Positions 5,959 through 12,418 of a stretch of 12,418 bases of DNA are shown in pieces; within the stretch, counting starts at the first letter, position 1; each line of letters begins with the position of its first letter. Origin of the DNA: an uncultured Collinsella sp. (GTDB lineage Bacteria > Actinomycetota > Coriobacteriia > Coriobacteriales > Coriobacteriaceae); NCBI GenBank assembly GCA_905197585.1, contig CAJJZO010000038.1, forward strand, positions 1-12,418, read 5' to 3'. The notes beneath the pieces are model-generated. The model was not told where the DNA came from, made no database searches, and worked only from the letters and a program-made list of their open reading frames with translations. The position numbers and the translations under genes were made by a program.

Positions 5959-7026
5959 CTACACGGCCTGTGCCAGCTTCTCGGCTCGCTCGGCGGCGGC
6001 GAGCGCCTCGATCACGGTGCCGAGCTGGTCGCCCAGAAGAACGCCGTTGTAGGTGGAGTTGAAGCCGATGCGGTGATCGGTCACGCGGTCCTGGGGCTGG
6101 TTGTAGGTACGGATCTTCTCGGAACGGTTACCGTGGCCGATCTGGCTTTGGCGCTCGGCACCAAGCTCTGCCTGCTGCTTCTCGAGCTCCATCTCGTACA
6201 GACGGGCGCGCAGCATCTGCATGCAGACCTCGCGGTTCTGGATCTGGGAGCGCTGCTCCTGCGACTGCACCACGGTGTTGGTGGGCAGGTGGGTGATACG
6301 CACGGCGGAGTAGGTGGTGTTAACGCACTGACCGCCAGGGCCCGAAGCGCAGTAAGTATCGATGCGCAGGTCGGACTGGTTGATCTGGACGTCAATCTCC
6401 TCGGCCTCGGGAAGCACGGCGACGGTTGCCGTGGAGGTCTGGATGCGGCCCTGGGACTCGGTCTTGGGAACGCGCTGGACACGGTGCACGCCGGACTCGA
6501 ACTTCATGACGGAGTAGACGCGGTCACCCTCGACCTTGAACTCGATGGACTTAAAGCCGCCGGCCTCGCTGGGACTGGAATCGAGCACGGTGGTCTTCCA
6601 GCCGCGAGACTCGCAAAAGCGCTGGTACATCTTGTACAGGTCGCCGGCGAAGATGGCTGCCTCGTCGCCACCGGCGGCGGAGCGGATCTCGACGATGGTG
6701 TTCTTGTCGTCGTTGGGGTCGCTCGGGATGAGCATGTACTTGATATCTTCCTCGAGCTGGGGAAGCTTAGCCTCGTTTTCGGAGATGTCCATCTGGAGCA
6801 TCTCCTTCTCATCGGCGTCGGTGGTATCGTGGAGCATTTCCTTGGCAGCCTCGATGTCGTCGAGCGCGCCGATGTACTCGCGCGAGGCAGCAATGAGGTC
6901 GGACTGGTGCGCGTACTCCTTGTTGAGACGCGTGAACTCCTTGATGTCGGAGGCGACGGCCGGGTCGGACAGCTTCTTCTCGAGCTCCTCGTAGGCCTTG
7001 ATGATCTTTTCGAGCTTGTCGCGCAT
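5959..7026 (-). CDS. prfA: Peptide chain release factor 1 (RF1), 355 aa
   Basis: Class I release factor that recognises UAA and UAG in the ribosomal A site and triggers peptidyl-tRNA hydrolysis. An N-terminal coiled-coil domain (1-95) precedes the codon-recognition domain with the P-x-T tripeptide as PKT (187-189) in RVPKTESQGRIQTS, which marks RF1 and not RF2 (SPF). The catalytic GGQ is at 231-233 in SGPGGQCVNTT; the residue after GGQ is Cys where many RF1s have His. Gln233 is the PrmC target. C-terminal signatures GHGNRSEKIRTYNQPQDRVTDHRI (297-320) are intact, and length is normal (about 355-360). The start at 7024-7026 has AAAGGAG 7 nt upstream. The partner prmC lies downstream on the same strand. 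Many stop codons in this window are TAG or TAA, which RF1 reads. Confidence 0.98.
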   Translation of the reverse strand: MRDKLEKIIKAYEELEKKLSDPAVASDIKEFTRLNKEYAHQSDLIAASREYIGALDDIEAAKEMLHDTTDADEKEMLQMDISENEAKLPQLEEDIKYMLIPSDPNDDKNTIVEIRSAAGGDEAAIFAGDLYKMYQRFCESRGWKTTVLDSSPSEAGGFKSIEFKVEGDRVYSVMKFESGVHRVQRVPKTESQGRIQTSTATVAVLPEAEEIDVQINQSDLRIDTYCASGPGGQCVNTTYSAVRITHLPTNTVVQSQEQRSQIQNREVCMQMLRARLYEMELEKQQAELGAERQSQIGHGNRSEKIRTYNQPQDRVTDHRIGFNSTYNGVLLGDQLGTVIEALAAAERAEKLAQAV

Positions 7027-7236
7027 GGCAGGACTCCTTTATATGCGTGAAGATGAAAATCGGCAGAGTTGATGGGGCGCATGGCGCCACTGCGGGGGTA
7101 AGCCCAGCTAGAACATGTCGATCTTCAGATACATGCGCATCCCTTCGCGTGTGGGGTACATAGTTGCGGTCTAACCCATACATGATAGCGTGCGCAGACA
7201 AACCTGCATATAACCCGCACGGAATGAGTGGACGCA

Positions 7237-7288
7237 GCCGTTGGGTATGTTCCTTAACGACCAGTCGTTTAAGAACGTTCCCAACGGC
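7237..7288. repeat. 52-bp REP-like palindrome, copy 2 of the element
   Basis: Bases 7237-7261 and 7264-7288 are inverted copies: 21 of 25 positions pair, the others being two T.T, one T.G and one C.A, with only CA between the arms. The right half contains copy 2 of the hairpin found at 5754-5778 (GTCGTT, loop TAAGAACGTTCCC, AACGGC). It lies 30 bp beyond the M20 peptidase stop and could help terminate that operon, but its second copy elsewhere suggests an interspersed element. Confidence 0.7.
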
Positions 7289-7290
7289 CA

Positions 7291-7311
7291 ACAAAGGGAC
7301 TGTCGCTTTGT
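7291..7311 (-). terminator. Small hairpin after the M20 peptidase gene
   Basis: ACAAAG (7291-7296) and CTTTGT (7306-7311) form a 6-bp stem with a 9-nt loop, 7 nt past the peptidase stop on the minus strand and directly before the 52-bp palindrome. It lacks a T run. It may be the end of the transporter-peptidase transcript. Confidence 0.35.
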
Positions 7312-7317
7312 CACATT

Positions 7318-8745
7318 CTAGAGCGTGTGGAGCAGGGCGATGAGGAAGCGGACACCCTGGAGGTAGGCACGGCGGGTAATGCGCTCGTTAGTGCCGTGGA
7401 CACCGCGCTCGCACTCGTCATCGTCGACCACAAACGCCGAAAAACGAATGCACTCGGAGCAAATGCGCTGATAGTTGGCAGCGTCGGTCGCGCCGATGAC
7501 AGTTGAGGGGACGATGCTGACAGGAGCCCCGCCCGTCGTAGATGATCCGTTTTCCTCCGTCCCCTTTGGATCACGGAAATAGCGGGCGGCAATGGCGCGA
7601 ACGGCCTCAAGTCCCGGTCCGCCGATGCGCGGAGACGGCGAGGGCTCGGAGCTGCCAGGACCGAGCTCGACCTCGACACGGTCGGCGAGCCCCGTCTCGG
7701 CAACGGCGACGCGGCAGCGGGCCGCGACATCGGCCACGCTCGTACCCTCGAGCATGCGGAAGTTAATGTTGGCCCACATATCCTGCGGCATTACGTTGGC
7801 GCCGGTGCTGCCACCCTCGATCTGCGTGGGCGCACAGGTGGTCGTCACCAGCGGATAGAGCTTCTTGCTGGCAAGGCACTCGCGCACGATGGCGTCCCTG
7901 TTGGAGGCAATCTCGTCGGCCGTGTAGAGTCCCAGCTCGACGAGCTGTGCGGCAAGCAAGTCGGTCACGCGCGTCGGCCACTCGATGTCGCAGATTGCGG
8001 TGATGGCGCGACTGAGCACCTCGAGCGACGTACCGCCGTAGGGGTTGGAAGAATGTCCACCCGCGCTCTTCGTCTTGAGCACAATATCGGCGTAGCCCTT
8101 CTCGGCAAGGTCGGCATGCATAAGCCAGCCCTCGCCTGCGCCGTACTCGGCAGCCGAAACGACGCGGTAGTCACCCTCGTCGATCAGGTATTCAAGTTCA
8201 ATACCGCGCTCCTCGAGCACGCGACCGATCGCCCCCGCGCCGCACTGCGTGGTTTCCTCGTCCTGGCCAAAAGCGAGCAGCAGCGTCCGCTCGTGCTGCC
8301 AGCCGTGCGCCAACGCATACTCAACCGCCTCGAGAATACCTGCGACCTGGTCCTTCATGTCGATCGCGCCGCGACCCCAAATGTAGGTGTCGTCCACGTG
8401 GCCACTAAAGGGGGCATGCGTCCAGTCAGCCTCGGTGCCGGGCACCACGGGAACCACGTCCATGTGGCCCATGAGCATAACGGGCTTGAGGGCGGGGTTG
8501 GAACCGCCAAGCGTCACCAATAGCGAATGGTCGATAAGCTCGACCTCGCCCGCCGCGAACACGTGCGGCCACGCCTGCTGCATATAGGCGCGCAGGTCGT
8601 CGAACGACTGCCAGTCCACCACCTCGGCATCCATGCTCGAGACGGTCGGAAACGACAGCACGCGGCCCAGGCGCTCGCACGCACCGGCCTCGTCTATATC
8701 GGCAAAATCGTCCTCATGCGCAAAGAAGCGCCAAACCTCGGCCAT
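7318..8745 (-). CDS. M20 metallopeptidase, carboxypeptidase S / PM20D1-like, 475 aa
   Basis: Di-zinc hydrolase of the M20 family acting on C-terminal amide bonds of small peptides or N-acyl amino acids. Metal and catalytic sites in order: LMGHMDVVPV (His94, Asp96), WGRGAIDMKD (bridging Asp129), FGQDEETTQCGAG (catalytic Glu163, metal Glu164), YLIDEGD (Asp190) and C-terminal RGVHGTNERI (His450). The last motif and the overall layout are those of the yeast CPS1 / mammalian PM20D1 branch, not DapE or ArgE. GGHSSNPYGG (about 229-238) marks the lid/dimerisation domain. No signal peptide, so cytosolic. The start at 8743-8745 aligns with homologue-like MAEVWRFF and has AAAGGA close upstream; an in-frame ATG 18 codons earlier would begin within the intergenic hairpin. 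It follows the ABC transporter ATPase by 72 bp, suggesting it processes imported substrates. Substrate unknown. Confidence 0.9.
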   Translation of the reverse strand: MAEVWRFFAHEDDFADIDEAGACERLGRVLSFPTVSSMDAEVVDWQSFDDLRAYMQQAWPHVFAAGEVELIDHSLLVTLGGSNPALKPVMLMGHMDVVPVVPGTEADWTHAPFSGHVDDTYIWGRGAIDMKDQVAGILEAVEYALAHGWQHERTLLLAFGQDEETTQCGAGAIGRVLEERGIELEYLIDEGDYRVVSAAEYGAGEGWLMHADLAEKGYADIVLKTKSAGGHSSNPYGGTSLEVLSRAITAICDIEWPTRVTDLLAAQLVELGLYTADEIASNRDAIVRECLASKKLYPLVTTTCAPTQIEGGSTGANVMPQDMWANINFRMLEGTSVADVAARCRVAVAETGLADRVEVELGPGSSEPSPSPRIGGPGLEAVRAIAARYFRDPKGTEENGSSTTGGAPVSIVPSTVIGATDAANYQRICSECIRFSAFVVDDDECERGVHGTNERITRRAYLQGVRFLIALLHTL

Positions 8746-8769
8746 GACATCCTTTCGATTGTGATGACG

Positions 8770-8794
8770 AGGGCCGCCCCACCGGAGCGGCCCT
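8770..8794 (-). promoter_or_regulatory. 8-bp GC hairpin between the ABC ATPase and M20 genes
   Basis: AGGGCCGC (8770-8777) and GCGGCCCT (8787-8794) pair perfectly around a 9-nt loop. There is no T run after it on the minus strand, so full termination is unlikely. It could be an intra-operon element that lowers peptidase expression relative to the transporter or stabilises the upstream message. Confidence 0.4.
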
Positions 8795-8817
8795 GACACG
8801 TAAGCGTTTTCGGTCGG

Positions 8818-9603
8818 TTATTTGTCCTCGAGATAACGCGAGAGGAACTCGCGAGTGCGCTGGTGTTTGGGGTTGCCAAAGAGCTCGGCCGGCGCGGCGT
8901 CCTCGAGCACCACGCCCTTGTCCATAAAGACCACGCGATCGGACACGGTGCGGGCAAAGGCCATCTCGTGCGTGACGACAACCATGGTCATGCCGTCGGC
9001 AGCGAGCTTGCGCATGACCTCGAGCACCTCTCCCACGATCTCGGGGTCGAGCGCGGAGGTCGGCTCGTCGAACAGCATGATCTGCGGATTCATGCACAGG
9101 GCACGAGCGATGGCCACGCGCTGTTTTTGGCCACCGGACAGGCGGCCCACGGCGGCGTGCGCGAACTTTTCGAGTCCCACGCTGGTCAGATGCTCCATCG
9201 CGACCTTCTCGGCGTCGGCCTTGCTCATCTTTTTGAGCGTGACGGGCGCGAGTGTGCAGTTGTCGAGCACATCCATGTTGTTGAACAGGTTGAAGCCCTG
9301 GAACACCATACCGATGTCCTCGCGCAGCTTGTTGATGTTGCAGCGCTCGGCCGTGAGGTCCTGGCCGTGGAACCAGATGTGGCCCGCGTCCGGGGTCTCG
9401 AGCAGGTTGAGGCAGCGCAGGAAGGTCGACTTGCCCGAACCCGAGGCGCCGATGATGGTGACGACCTCGCCGGGATTGACGGACAGATTGATGCCCTTGA
9501 GCACCTCGAGCGAGCCGAAGCTCTTGCGCAGGCCCTCGACGCGGATGAGCGGCTCTTTAGTTTGTGCGGCGGCCGCAACGCCGGTAGTGGCGGTATCTGC
9601 CAT
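8818..9603 (-). CDS. Polar amino-acid ABC transporter ATP-binding protein, 261 aa
   Basis: Cytoplasmic ATPase of the GlnQ/HisP type (PAAT importers), energising the adjacent permease. Walker [10 protein letters not shown] (52-60), Q-loop VFQGFNLF (100-107), ABC signature LSGGQKQR (155-162), Walker B IMLFDE (175-180) followed by PTSALDPE (D-loop), and switch His212 in VVVTHEM. All are intact. Length is slightly above the usual 240-250 because of about 15 extra N-terminal residues rich in Ala and Thr. The start at 9601-9603 has GAGGAG 7-8 nt upstream; an in-frame ATG 25 codons earlier lies inside the permease coding sequence and adds an unrelated leader. It begins 22 bp after the permease stop, in the order binding protein, permease, ATPase. 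Confidence 0.96.
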   Translation of the reverse strand: MADTATTGVAAAAQTKEPLIRVEGLRKSFGSLEVLKGINLSVNPGEVVTIIGASGSGKSTFLRCLNLLETPDAGHIWFHGQDLTAERCNINKLREDIGMVFQGFNLFNNMDVLDNCTLAPVTLKKMSKADAEKVAMEHLTSVGLEKFAHAAVGRLSGGQKQRVAIARALCMNPQIMLFDEPTSALDPEIVGEVLEVMRKLAADGMTMVVVTHEMAFARTVSDRVVFMDKGVVLEDAAPAELFGNPKHQRTREFLSRYLEDK

Positions 9604-9625
9604 GATGATTCTCCTCGTCTTAAGC

Positions 9626-10774
9626 CTAGTTAGAGCTGGGCAGCGTGGCAGGGGCCTCGGCGCCGAGCTTTTTGCCAAAGGCTTCGAGCAGGCGGCTCGC
9701 CACGAGCGTCAGGATCAGGTAGACCACGAGCGCCACGCAGAAGACTTCCATCTGGCGATAGTACACACCGGCGACGGTGGTGGTGGCGTACATGAGGTCG
9801 AACACGCCGATAACCGAGAGCACCGACGAATCCTTGATGTTGATGATGAGCTCGTTGGTGAGCGCCGGAATCGCGTTTTTAATGCCCTGGGGGAACACGA
9901 CTTTGCGCATGGCCTGCCACTGCGACAGACCCAGCGAGCGCGCTGCCTCGGCCTGGCCGGGGTCGATGGACTCGATACCGCCGCGCAGGACTTCCATCAT
10001 GTAGGCGGTGGAGTTGAGCGAAATGGTGACGAGGCCGGCGGTGAAGGTACTCCAAATCTGGTTGGCCTGGGCGGTCTCGAAGCCCATGCCGCGCAAAACG
10101 GTGAAGCCCGCGTAATAGATGAGCAGACCCTGGACCATCATGGGCGTGCCGCGCACGATGGTGGAGTAGACGGTCGCAAAGCCGCGGCCGATACTCTTAA
10201 AGAAGCGCACCAGGTCGTTGTCCACGCGGTCGAAGGTCTGAATACGCAGGAACACAAAGAGCAGCGCCAGGAAGAATGCGATGACGGTGCCGAAGGTGGC
10301 AAGCGCGATGGTGATCTCGATGCCGCGGATGAAGAAGTCGCCGCTCTTGTAGGTCATGTAGACCAGGCTCGACAAAAAGTCGCTAGGGTTGGAATCCGAG
10401 ACAATGCTCACCTGCACCAGATCGATAAACGACATGACGCAGCGGTCCACGAAAAAAATCACCGCGATGGCGACCACGACGTAGCTGCCCAGGCGCACGC
10501 CATGGCGGAAACGCTCGGATGCGAACGGCGACGTTTCGCGATAGTCGCTCCAGTGCATAATCTTGGTGACGAGCGCCGCCGCCGACACGACAATCCAGGC
10601 CCAAAGAATCGCCCAAAGGCAATCCTGGAAGATACCGGTGGGGGCCAAGAAGCTCAGCGGCGTGGGGTTGCGCTGGCTAAACGCCAGGCCGAGCGCCGCG
10701 ATGACGCTCGTGCCCAGGTATACATAACGGTGGTCTGCCTTGATAAAGGAGGCCAGGCGATTGATGGTTTTCAT
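9626..10774 (-). CDS. Amino-acid ABC transporter permease (HisM/GlnP family) with long N-terminal membrane extension, 382 aa
   Basis: Membrane-spanning subunit of a polar amino-acid importer. The family domain runs from about residue 148 ([20 protein letters not shown]) and includes VRGTPMMVQ (207-215), [16 protein letters not shown] (256-271) and the EAA loop [21 protein letters not shown] (276-296), which docks on the ATPase; the last helix is about 342-362. Stand-alone family members are usually 215-240 residues. Here about 145 extra residues precede the domain, with hydrophobic segments near 18-33, 47-70 and 96-117, so probably three added helices. No binding-protein domain is fused. The start at 10772-10774 has AGGGAGG 4 nt upstream and lies 9 bp after the binding-protein stop, indicating translational coupling. 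An upstream fusion is unlikely because the frame is short and well bounded. Confidence 0.94.
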   Translation of the reverse strand: MKTINRLASFIKADHRYVYLGTSVIAALGLAFSQRNPTPLSFLAPTGIFQDCLWAILWAWIVVSAAALVTKIMHWSDYRETSPFASERFRHGVRLGSYVVVAIAVIFFVDRCVMSFIDLVQVSIVSDSNPSDFLSSLVYMTYKSGDFFIRGIEITIALATFGTVIAFFLALLFVFLRIQTFDRVDNDLVRFFKSIGRGFATVYSTIVRGTPMMVQGLLIYYAGFTVLRGMGFETAQANQIWSTFTAGLVTISLNSTAYMMEVLRGGIESIDPGQAEAARSLGLSQWQAMRKVVFPQGIKNAIPALTNELIINIKDSSVLSVIGVFDLMYATTTVAGVYYRQMEVFCVALVVYLILTLVASRLLEAFGKKLGAEAPATLPSSN

Positions 10775-10783
10775 GCTGCCTCC

Positions 10784-11710
10784 CTATGCCGGCTGACGGT
10801 CGAGGCACGCGTCCCACATTTGGTCGCGCTCCTCCTGGCTGACGCCCTTGAGCGTCTTGTCGATGAGCTTAAGCAGTTTGTCCGAGCCCTTGCGGCAGCC
10901 GACGTTTGCCGTGACCTCCTGCTTAAAGCCCTCGCCCTCGGCAAATTGAATGGGGACGATGCCCGGGTTTTGGGCCATATAGCCCTTCTCGTTCTCGGTG
11001 TTGTAGGTCACGGCATCGCACGTGCCCTGCAGCAGGTTCGAAAACACCGTGGGAACCGAATCGACCGGGTTCTTGTGGACAACGCCCGGGATCTCGTCGA
11101 TGACGGTATCGAGCATGGTGTCCTTTTGGCCGAGTACCGTGGCACCGCTAAAGTCGCTGAGCTTGGTCGCATTTTGGTAGGGCGAGCCCTCTTTTACGAA
11201 CAGGCCAAAGTAGCCAATGAAGTACGGGTCGGAAAAGCCGACGGACTCCTCGCGCTCGGGCGTGGCGCTCATGCCGGCAATGATGAGGTCGATCTGGCCG
11301 TTGTTGAGCGAATCGATAAGGCCCGAGAAGCTCTGCTTGACGGCAACGGGCTCGCCGCCGAGGGCCTTGCAGACGATCTTGGCGATCTGCACGTCGTAAC
11401 CGTCGGCATAGGCGCCCTGCACGTTGTCGATGGGGATGGTGTACTCGCTGGCCTCGGAGACCTGCCAGTTGTACGGAGCGTAGGCCGCCTCCATGCCAAT
11501 GCGGATCTTGTCCTTGCCGATCACGGAATCGGACAGGTCGTCGCGACCGCCGCCCGTCGTGGGCTGAACTACTTCCAGCGTGGAGGGGCGCTGGCAACCG
11601 GCAAGTGCGCCGGCGACGACGGAAGCGCTCGCAGCGAGAGCGCTACCCAAAAAGATGCGACGGCTGCACACCGGCTGTGGATGCGCGTCGCGTTGATGGG
11701 GAGAATGCAT
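10784..11710 (-). CDS. Amino-acid ABC transporter substrate-binding lipoprotein (SBP_bac_3), Tat-type signal, 308 aa
   Basis: Extracellular solute receptor delivering a polar amino acid to the permease. The N terminus has a twin-arginine motif SRRIFLG (16-22), a hydrophobic stretch (about 23-36) and a lipobox LAGC with lipidated Cys39. The mature part is a family 3 binding protein: IRIGMEAAYAPYNW (69-82), GYDVQIAKIVCKALGG (104-119), IDLIIAGMSATPEREESVGF (140-159), DPYFIGYFGLFVK (161-173). Only three Cys beyond the lipobox one are in the ordered domain, so folding before Tat export is possible. The start at 11708-11710 is set by AGGGAAGG 6 nt upstream; an in-frame ATG 24 codons earlier would put a non-signal leader before the Arg pair. 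First gene of the transporter operon, with two alternative hairpins in its leader. Substrate cannot be read from sequence alone. Confidence 0.94.
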   Translation of the reverse strand: MHSPHQRDAHPQPVCSRRIFLGSALAASASVVAGALAGCQRPSTLEVVQPTTGGGRDDLSDSVIGKDKIRIGMEAAYAPYNWQVSEASEYTIPIDNVQGAYADGYDVQIAKIVCKALGGEPVAVKQSFSGLIDSLNNGQIDLIIAGMSATPEREESVGFSDPYFIGYFGLFVKEGSPYQNATKLSDFSGATVLGQKDTMLDTVIDEIPGVVHKNPVDSVPTVFSNLLQGTCDAVTYNTENEKGYMAQNPGIVPIQFAEGEGFKQEVTANVGCRKGSDKLLKLIDKTLKGVSQEERDQMWDACLDRQPA

Positions 11711-11721
11711 AATCTGCCTTC

Positions 11722-11765
11722 CCTGTTGAATCGTATGCTGACGACTTAACAGGATATACGTCAGC
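11722..11765 (-). promoter_or_regulatory. Mutually exclusive dyads in the binding-protein leader
   Basis: On the minus strand, GCTGACG (11765-11759) pairs with CGTCAGC (11743-11737). CCTGTT (11753-11748) pairs with AACAGG (11727-11722). The 5' arm of the second lies in the loop of the first, so only one stem forms at a time. The 3' arm AACAGG includes the first three bases of the Shine-Dalgarno AGGGAAGG. The arrangement fits translational switching, or an operator near a promoter. No known amino-acid riboswitch core (lysine, glycine, T-box) was recognised. Confidence 0.4.
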
Positions 11766-11811
11766 GACCAGCAGCGCAGCACAAGCTCGAAAAATTAATA
11801 GACACACGGTA

Positions 11812-11824
11812 GTCATTGGGGACG
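11812..11824. repeat. Partial copy of the REP-like element
   Basis: GTCATTGGGGACG is the exact reverse complement of 5766-5778, the 3' half of hairpin copy 1. Similarity stops on both sides. An exact 13-base match to a given site is unlikely by chance in 12 kb, so this is probably a decayed or truncated copy. Confidence 0.4.
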
Positions 11825-11852
11825 CCGATGTTTTGGCAATGCCGGCGAGCGA

Positions 11853-11943
11853 CGTCCAGAGCGAACAAGTGGCATGAAAAAGGCAAGGCATGACCAGAAG
11901 GTCTATGCCTTGCCTTTTGAATGACAAATTATCGCTCTGGACG
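11853..11943. repeat. 91-bp imperfect palindrome enclosing the epimerase terminator
   Basis: CGTCCAGAGCGA (11853-11864) and TCGCTCTGGACG (11932-11943) are perfect 12-bp inverted copies. They are in register with the terminator stem inside (11878-11891 with 11905-11918). The 13 x 13 bases between the stems also align: six Watson-Crick pairs and several G.A mismatches in plus-strand RNA, including a GA/GA tandem at 11876-11877 with 11919-11920. The whole forms one rod, similar in size to that at 5817-5914. Confidence 0.6.
11878..11918 (-). terminator. Strong intrinsic terminator of the aldose epimerase gene, probably bidirectional
   Basis: AAAAGGCAAGGCAT (11878-11891) and its exact complement (11905-11918) give a 14-bp stem, topped by GACC/GGTC and an AGAA loop. 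On the minus strand the stem ends in TTTTT. It lies 55 nt past the epimerase stop and insulates the transporter operon. The A run on the other side would allow termination from the plus strand too. Confidence 0.85.
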
Positions 11944-11973
11944 GCGCACAGCATCGACCGAGCGGCGGAACCT

Positions 11974-12418
11974 CTAGAGCAAGGTAACGCTAAAGGTACG
12001 CTTGTCGGTGGCGCCGGGAGCCAAGGTGATGGTGTTGACCTTGTGCTCAAAGATGTCGTCCTCGGTGTCCATGGTGGTGTGACCGGTCCAGGGCTCGAGC
12101 GCCACAAACGGAGCGTCGTTGGCGGCAGACCACACGCCGATGTACTTAAAGCCCTCAAAGTCGATCTTGACGCCGTGGCCCGACTTGCGGCCGCGCAGCG
12201 TGAGCGTGGAGCCCGGGGTATCGGTGAACATGATGGCGTCGTTATCGAAGCTGCGGTGCGTGATGGGCAGCACGTCCGAGTTATCGGGAGCCTTGTAGCT
12301 ACCCTCGAACGTCATAAGGCCATCGGGCGTGATGACAGGGGCCTCGTTAGTCCAAGCCTCGGTAAACGCCAACTCGTAATCCTCGAACGCCTCGTCCTCG
12401 GCGCCGGGGGCGGGCACG
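11974..12418 (-). CDS. Aldose 1-epimerase, LacX-like (partial; N terminus beyond the window)
   Basis: C-terminal part, about 148 residues, of a galactose-mutarotase-superfamily protein that interconverts alpha and beta anomers of aldoses. Characteristic blocks: PITHRSFDNDAIMFTD (about 96-111 residues before the C terminus), TLTLRGRKSGHGVKIDFEGFKYIGVWS (segment from 12205 down to about 12125), and PFVALEPWTGHTTM with the probable catalytic Glu of the EPW motif coded at 12094-12096. Full LacX-type proteins are about 290-300 residues, so roughly half is present. The frame is open to the window edge; the GTG at 12415-12417 is an internal Val codon, not a start, since VP...G..FEDYEL is mid-protein in the family. 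It ends in TAG and is followed by a strong terminator, so it is the last gene of its own transcript. Confidence 0.9.
   Translation of the reverse strand, partial: VPAPGAEDEAFEDYELAFTEAWTNEAPVITPDGLMTFEGSYKAPDNSDVLPITHRSFDNDAIMFTDTPGSTLTLRGRKSGHGVKIDFEGFKYIGVWSAANDAPFVALEPWTGHTTMDTEDDIFEHKVNTITLAPGATDKRTFSVTLL

Larger units (their letters stand above)
7027..7317. other. 291-bp gap between the M20 peptidase and prfA
   Basis: The gap contains the prfA Shine-Dalgarno, a 52-bp palindrome (7237-7288) and a small hairpin (7291-7311). I could not identify a convincing promoter for prfA. A minus-strand frame running through it in phase with nothing known shows no family resemblance and is not called. 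No rpmE gene, the frequent neighbour of prfA, is present. Confidence 0.6.
11711..11973. other. 263-bp gap between aldose epimerase and the transporter operon
   Basis: The gap holds the epimerase terminator within a larger palindrome (11853-11943), a 13-base relic of the REP-like hairpin (11812-11824), an AT-rich stretch TATTAATTTTT on the minus strand (11800-11790), and overlapping dyads at 11722-11765 before the binding-protein start. TATATC at 11756-11751 is a possible -10, but no -35 at normal spacing was found, so no promoter is called. Confidence 0.6.

Noticed and set aside
5884..7050. A 388-residue plus-strand frame opposite prfA
   Set aside because: It is a Leu/Gly/Val-rich shadow of prfA with no recognisable family, and its start lies within the palindromic element.
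7111..7161. Short minus-strand peptide frame upstream of prfA (possible leader peptide)
   Set aside because: No adequate ribosome-binding site and no repeated regulatory codons or following terminator; chance is the simpler explanation.
8855..11749. A 2.9-kb open frame on the plus strand opposite the ABC transporter genes
   Set aside because: It mirrors three well-supported minus-strand genes. Its protein is His/Asp/Arg-rich without any domain, and long antisense frames are common in high-GC DNA with strong codon bias.
11711..11800. Promoter for the transporter operon using TATATC as -10
   Set aside because: The only TTG-type -35 lies about 20 bp away, outside normal spacing.

Overview
The window is a stretch of high-GC bacterial chromosome in which all twelve supported protein genes lie on the minus strand. 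I read it as Coriobacteriia (Actinomycetota), most likely Collinsella or a close relative. The basis is the high GC, the codon use, the gene repertoire (Tat-type lipoprotein binding protein, YrdC-only TsaC, divergent GlpK) and the palindromic intergenic elements. This assignment is an impression from the sequence, not a database result.

Layout in the direction of transcription (right to left). The right edge cuts an aldose 1-epimerase (LacX type), which ends in a long double-stem terminator. Next is a polar amino-acid ABC importer: a Tat/lipobox binding protein, a permease with an unusually long N-terminal membrane extension, and an ATPase. An M20 dipeptidase/acylase of the CPS1/PM20D1 type follows. 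A 291-bp gap with a 52-bp palindrome separates these from prfA (RF1). A gene-free 598-bp gap then contains several nested palindromes. After it come prmC (RF1/RF2 glutamine methyltransferase, with about 120 extra residues inside), a toxin-antitoxin pair (HigB-like toxin first, XRE antitoxin second), a YrdC/TsaC-type tRNA threonylcarbamoylation gene, glpK and upp.

How the genes work together. prfA, prmC and the tsaC-type gene form a translation-fidelity group; PrmC methylates the GGQ glutamine of RF1. Neighbourhoods of the prfA-prmC-sua5...upp kind are also known in Firmicutes, so the toxin-antitoxin pair and glpK look like insertions into an older cluster. The ABC importer and the peptidase together suggest uptake and use of amino acids or small amino-acid conjugates.

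The most unusual content is intergenic. The element at 5817-5914 folds, as plus-strand RNA, into an almost continuous rod. It is capped by a C(UUCG)G tetraloop and has four regularly placed tandem G.A/A.G motifs. A hairpin family is present in two copies (5751-5780 and inside 7237-7288), with one compensatory base-pair change between them and a 13-base relic at 11812-11824. A second 91-nt rod (11853-11943) surrounds the epimerase terminator. I propose these as candidate structured RNAs or REP-like elements. No search could be run to see whether they are already described.
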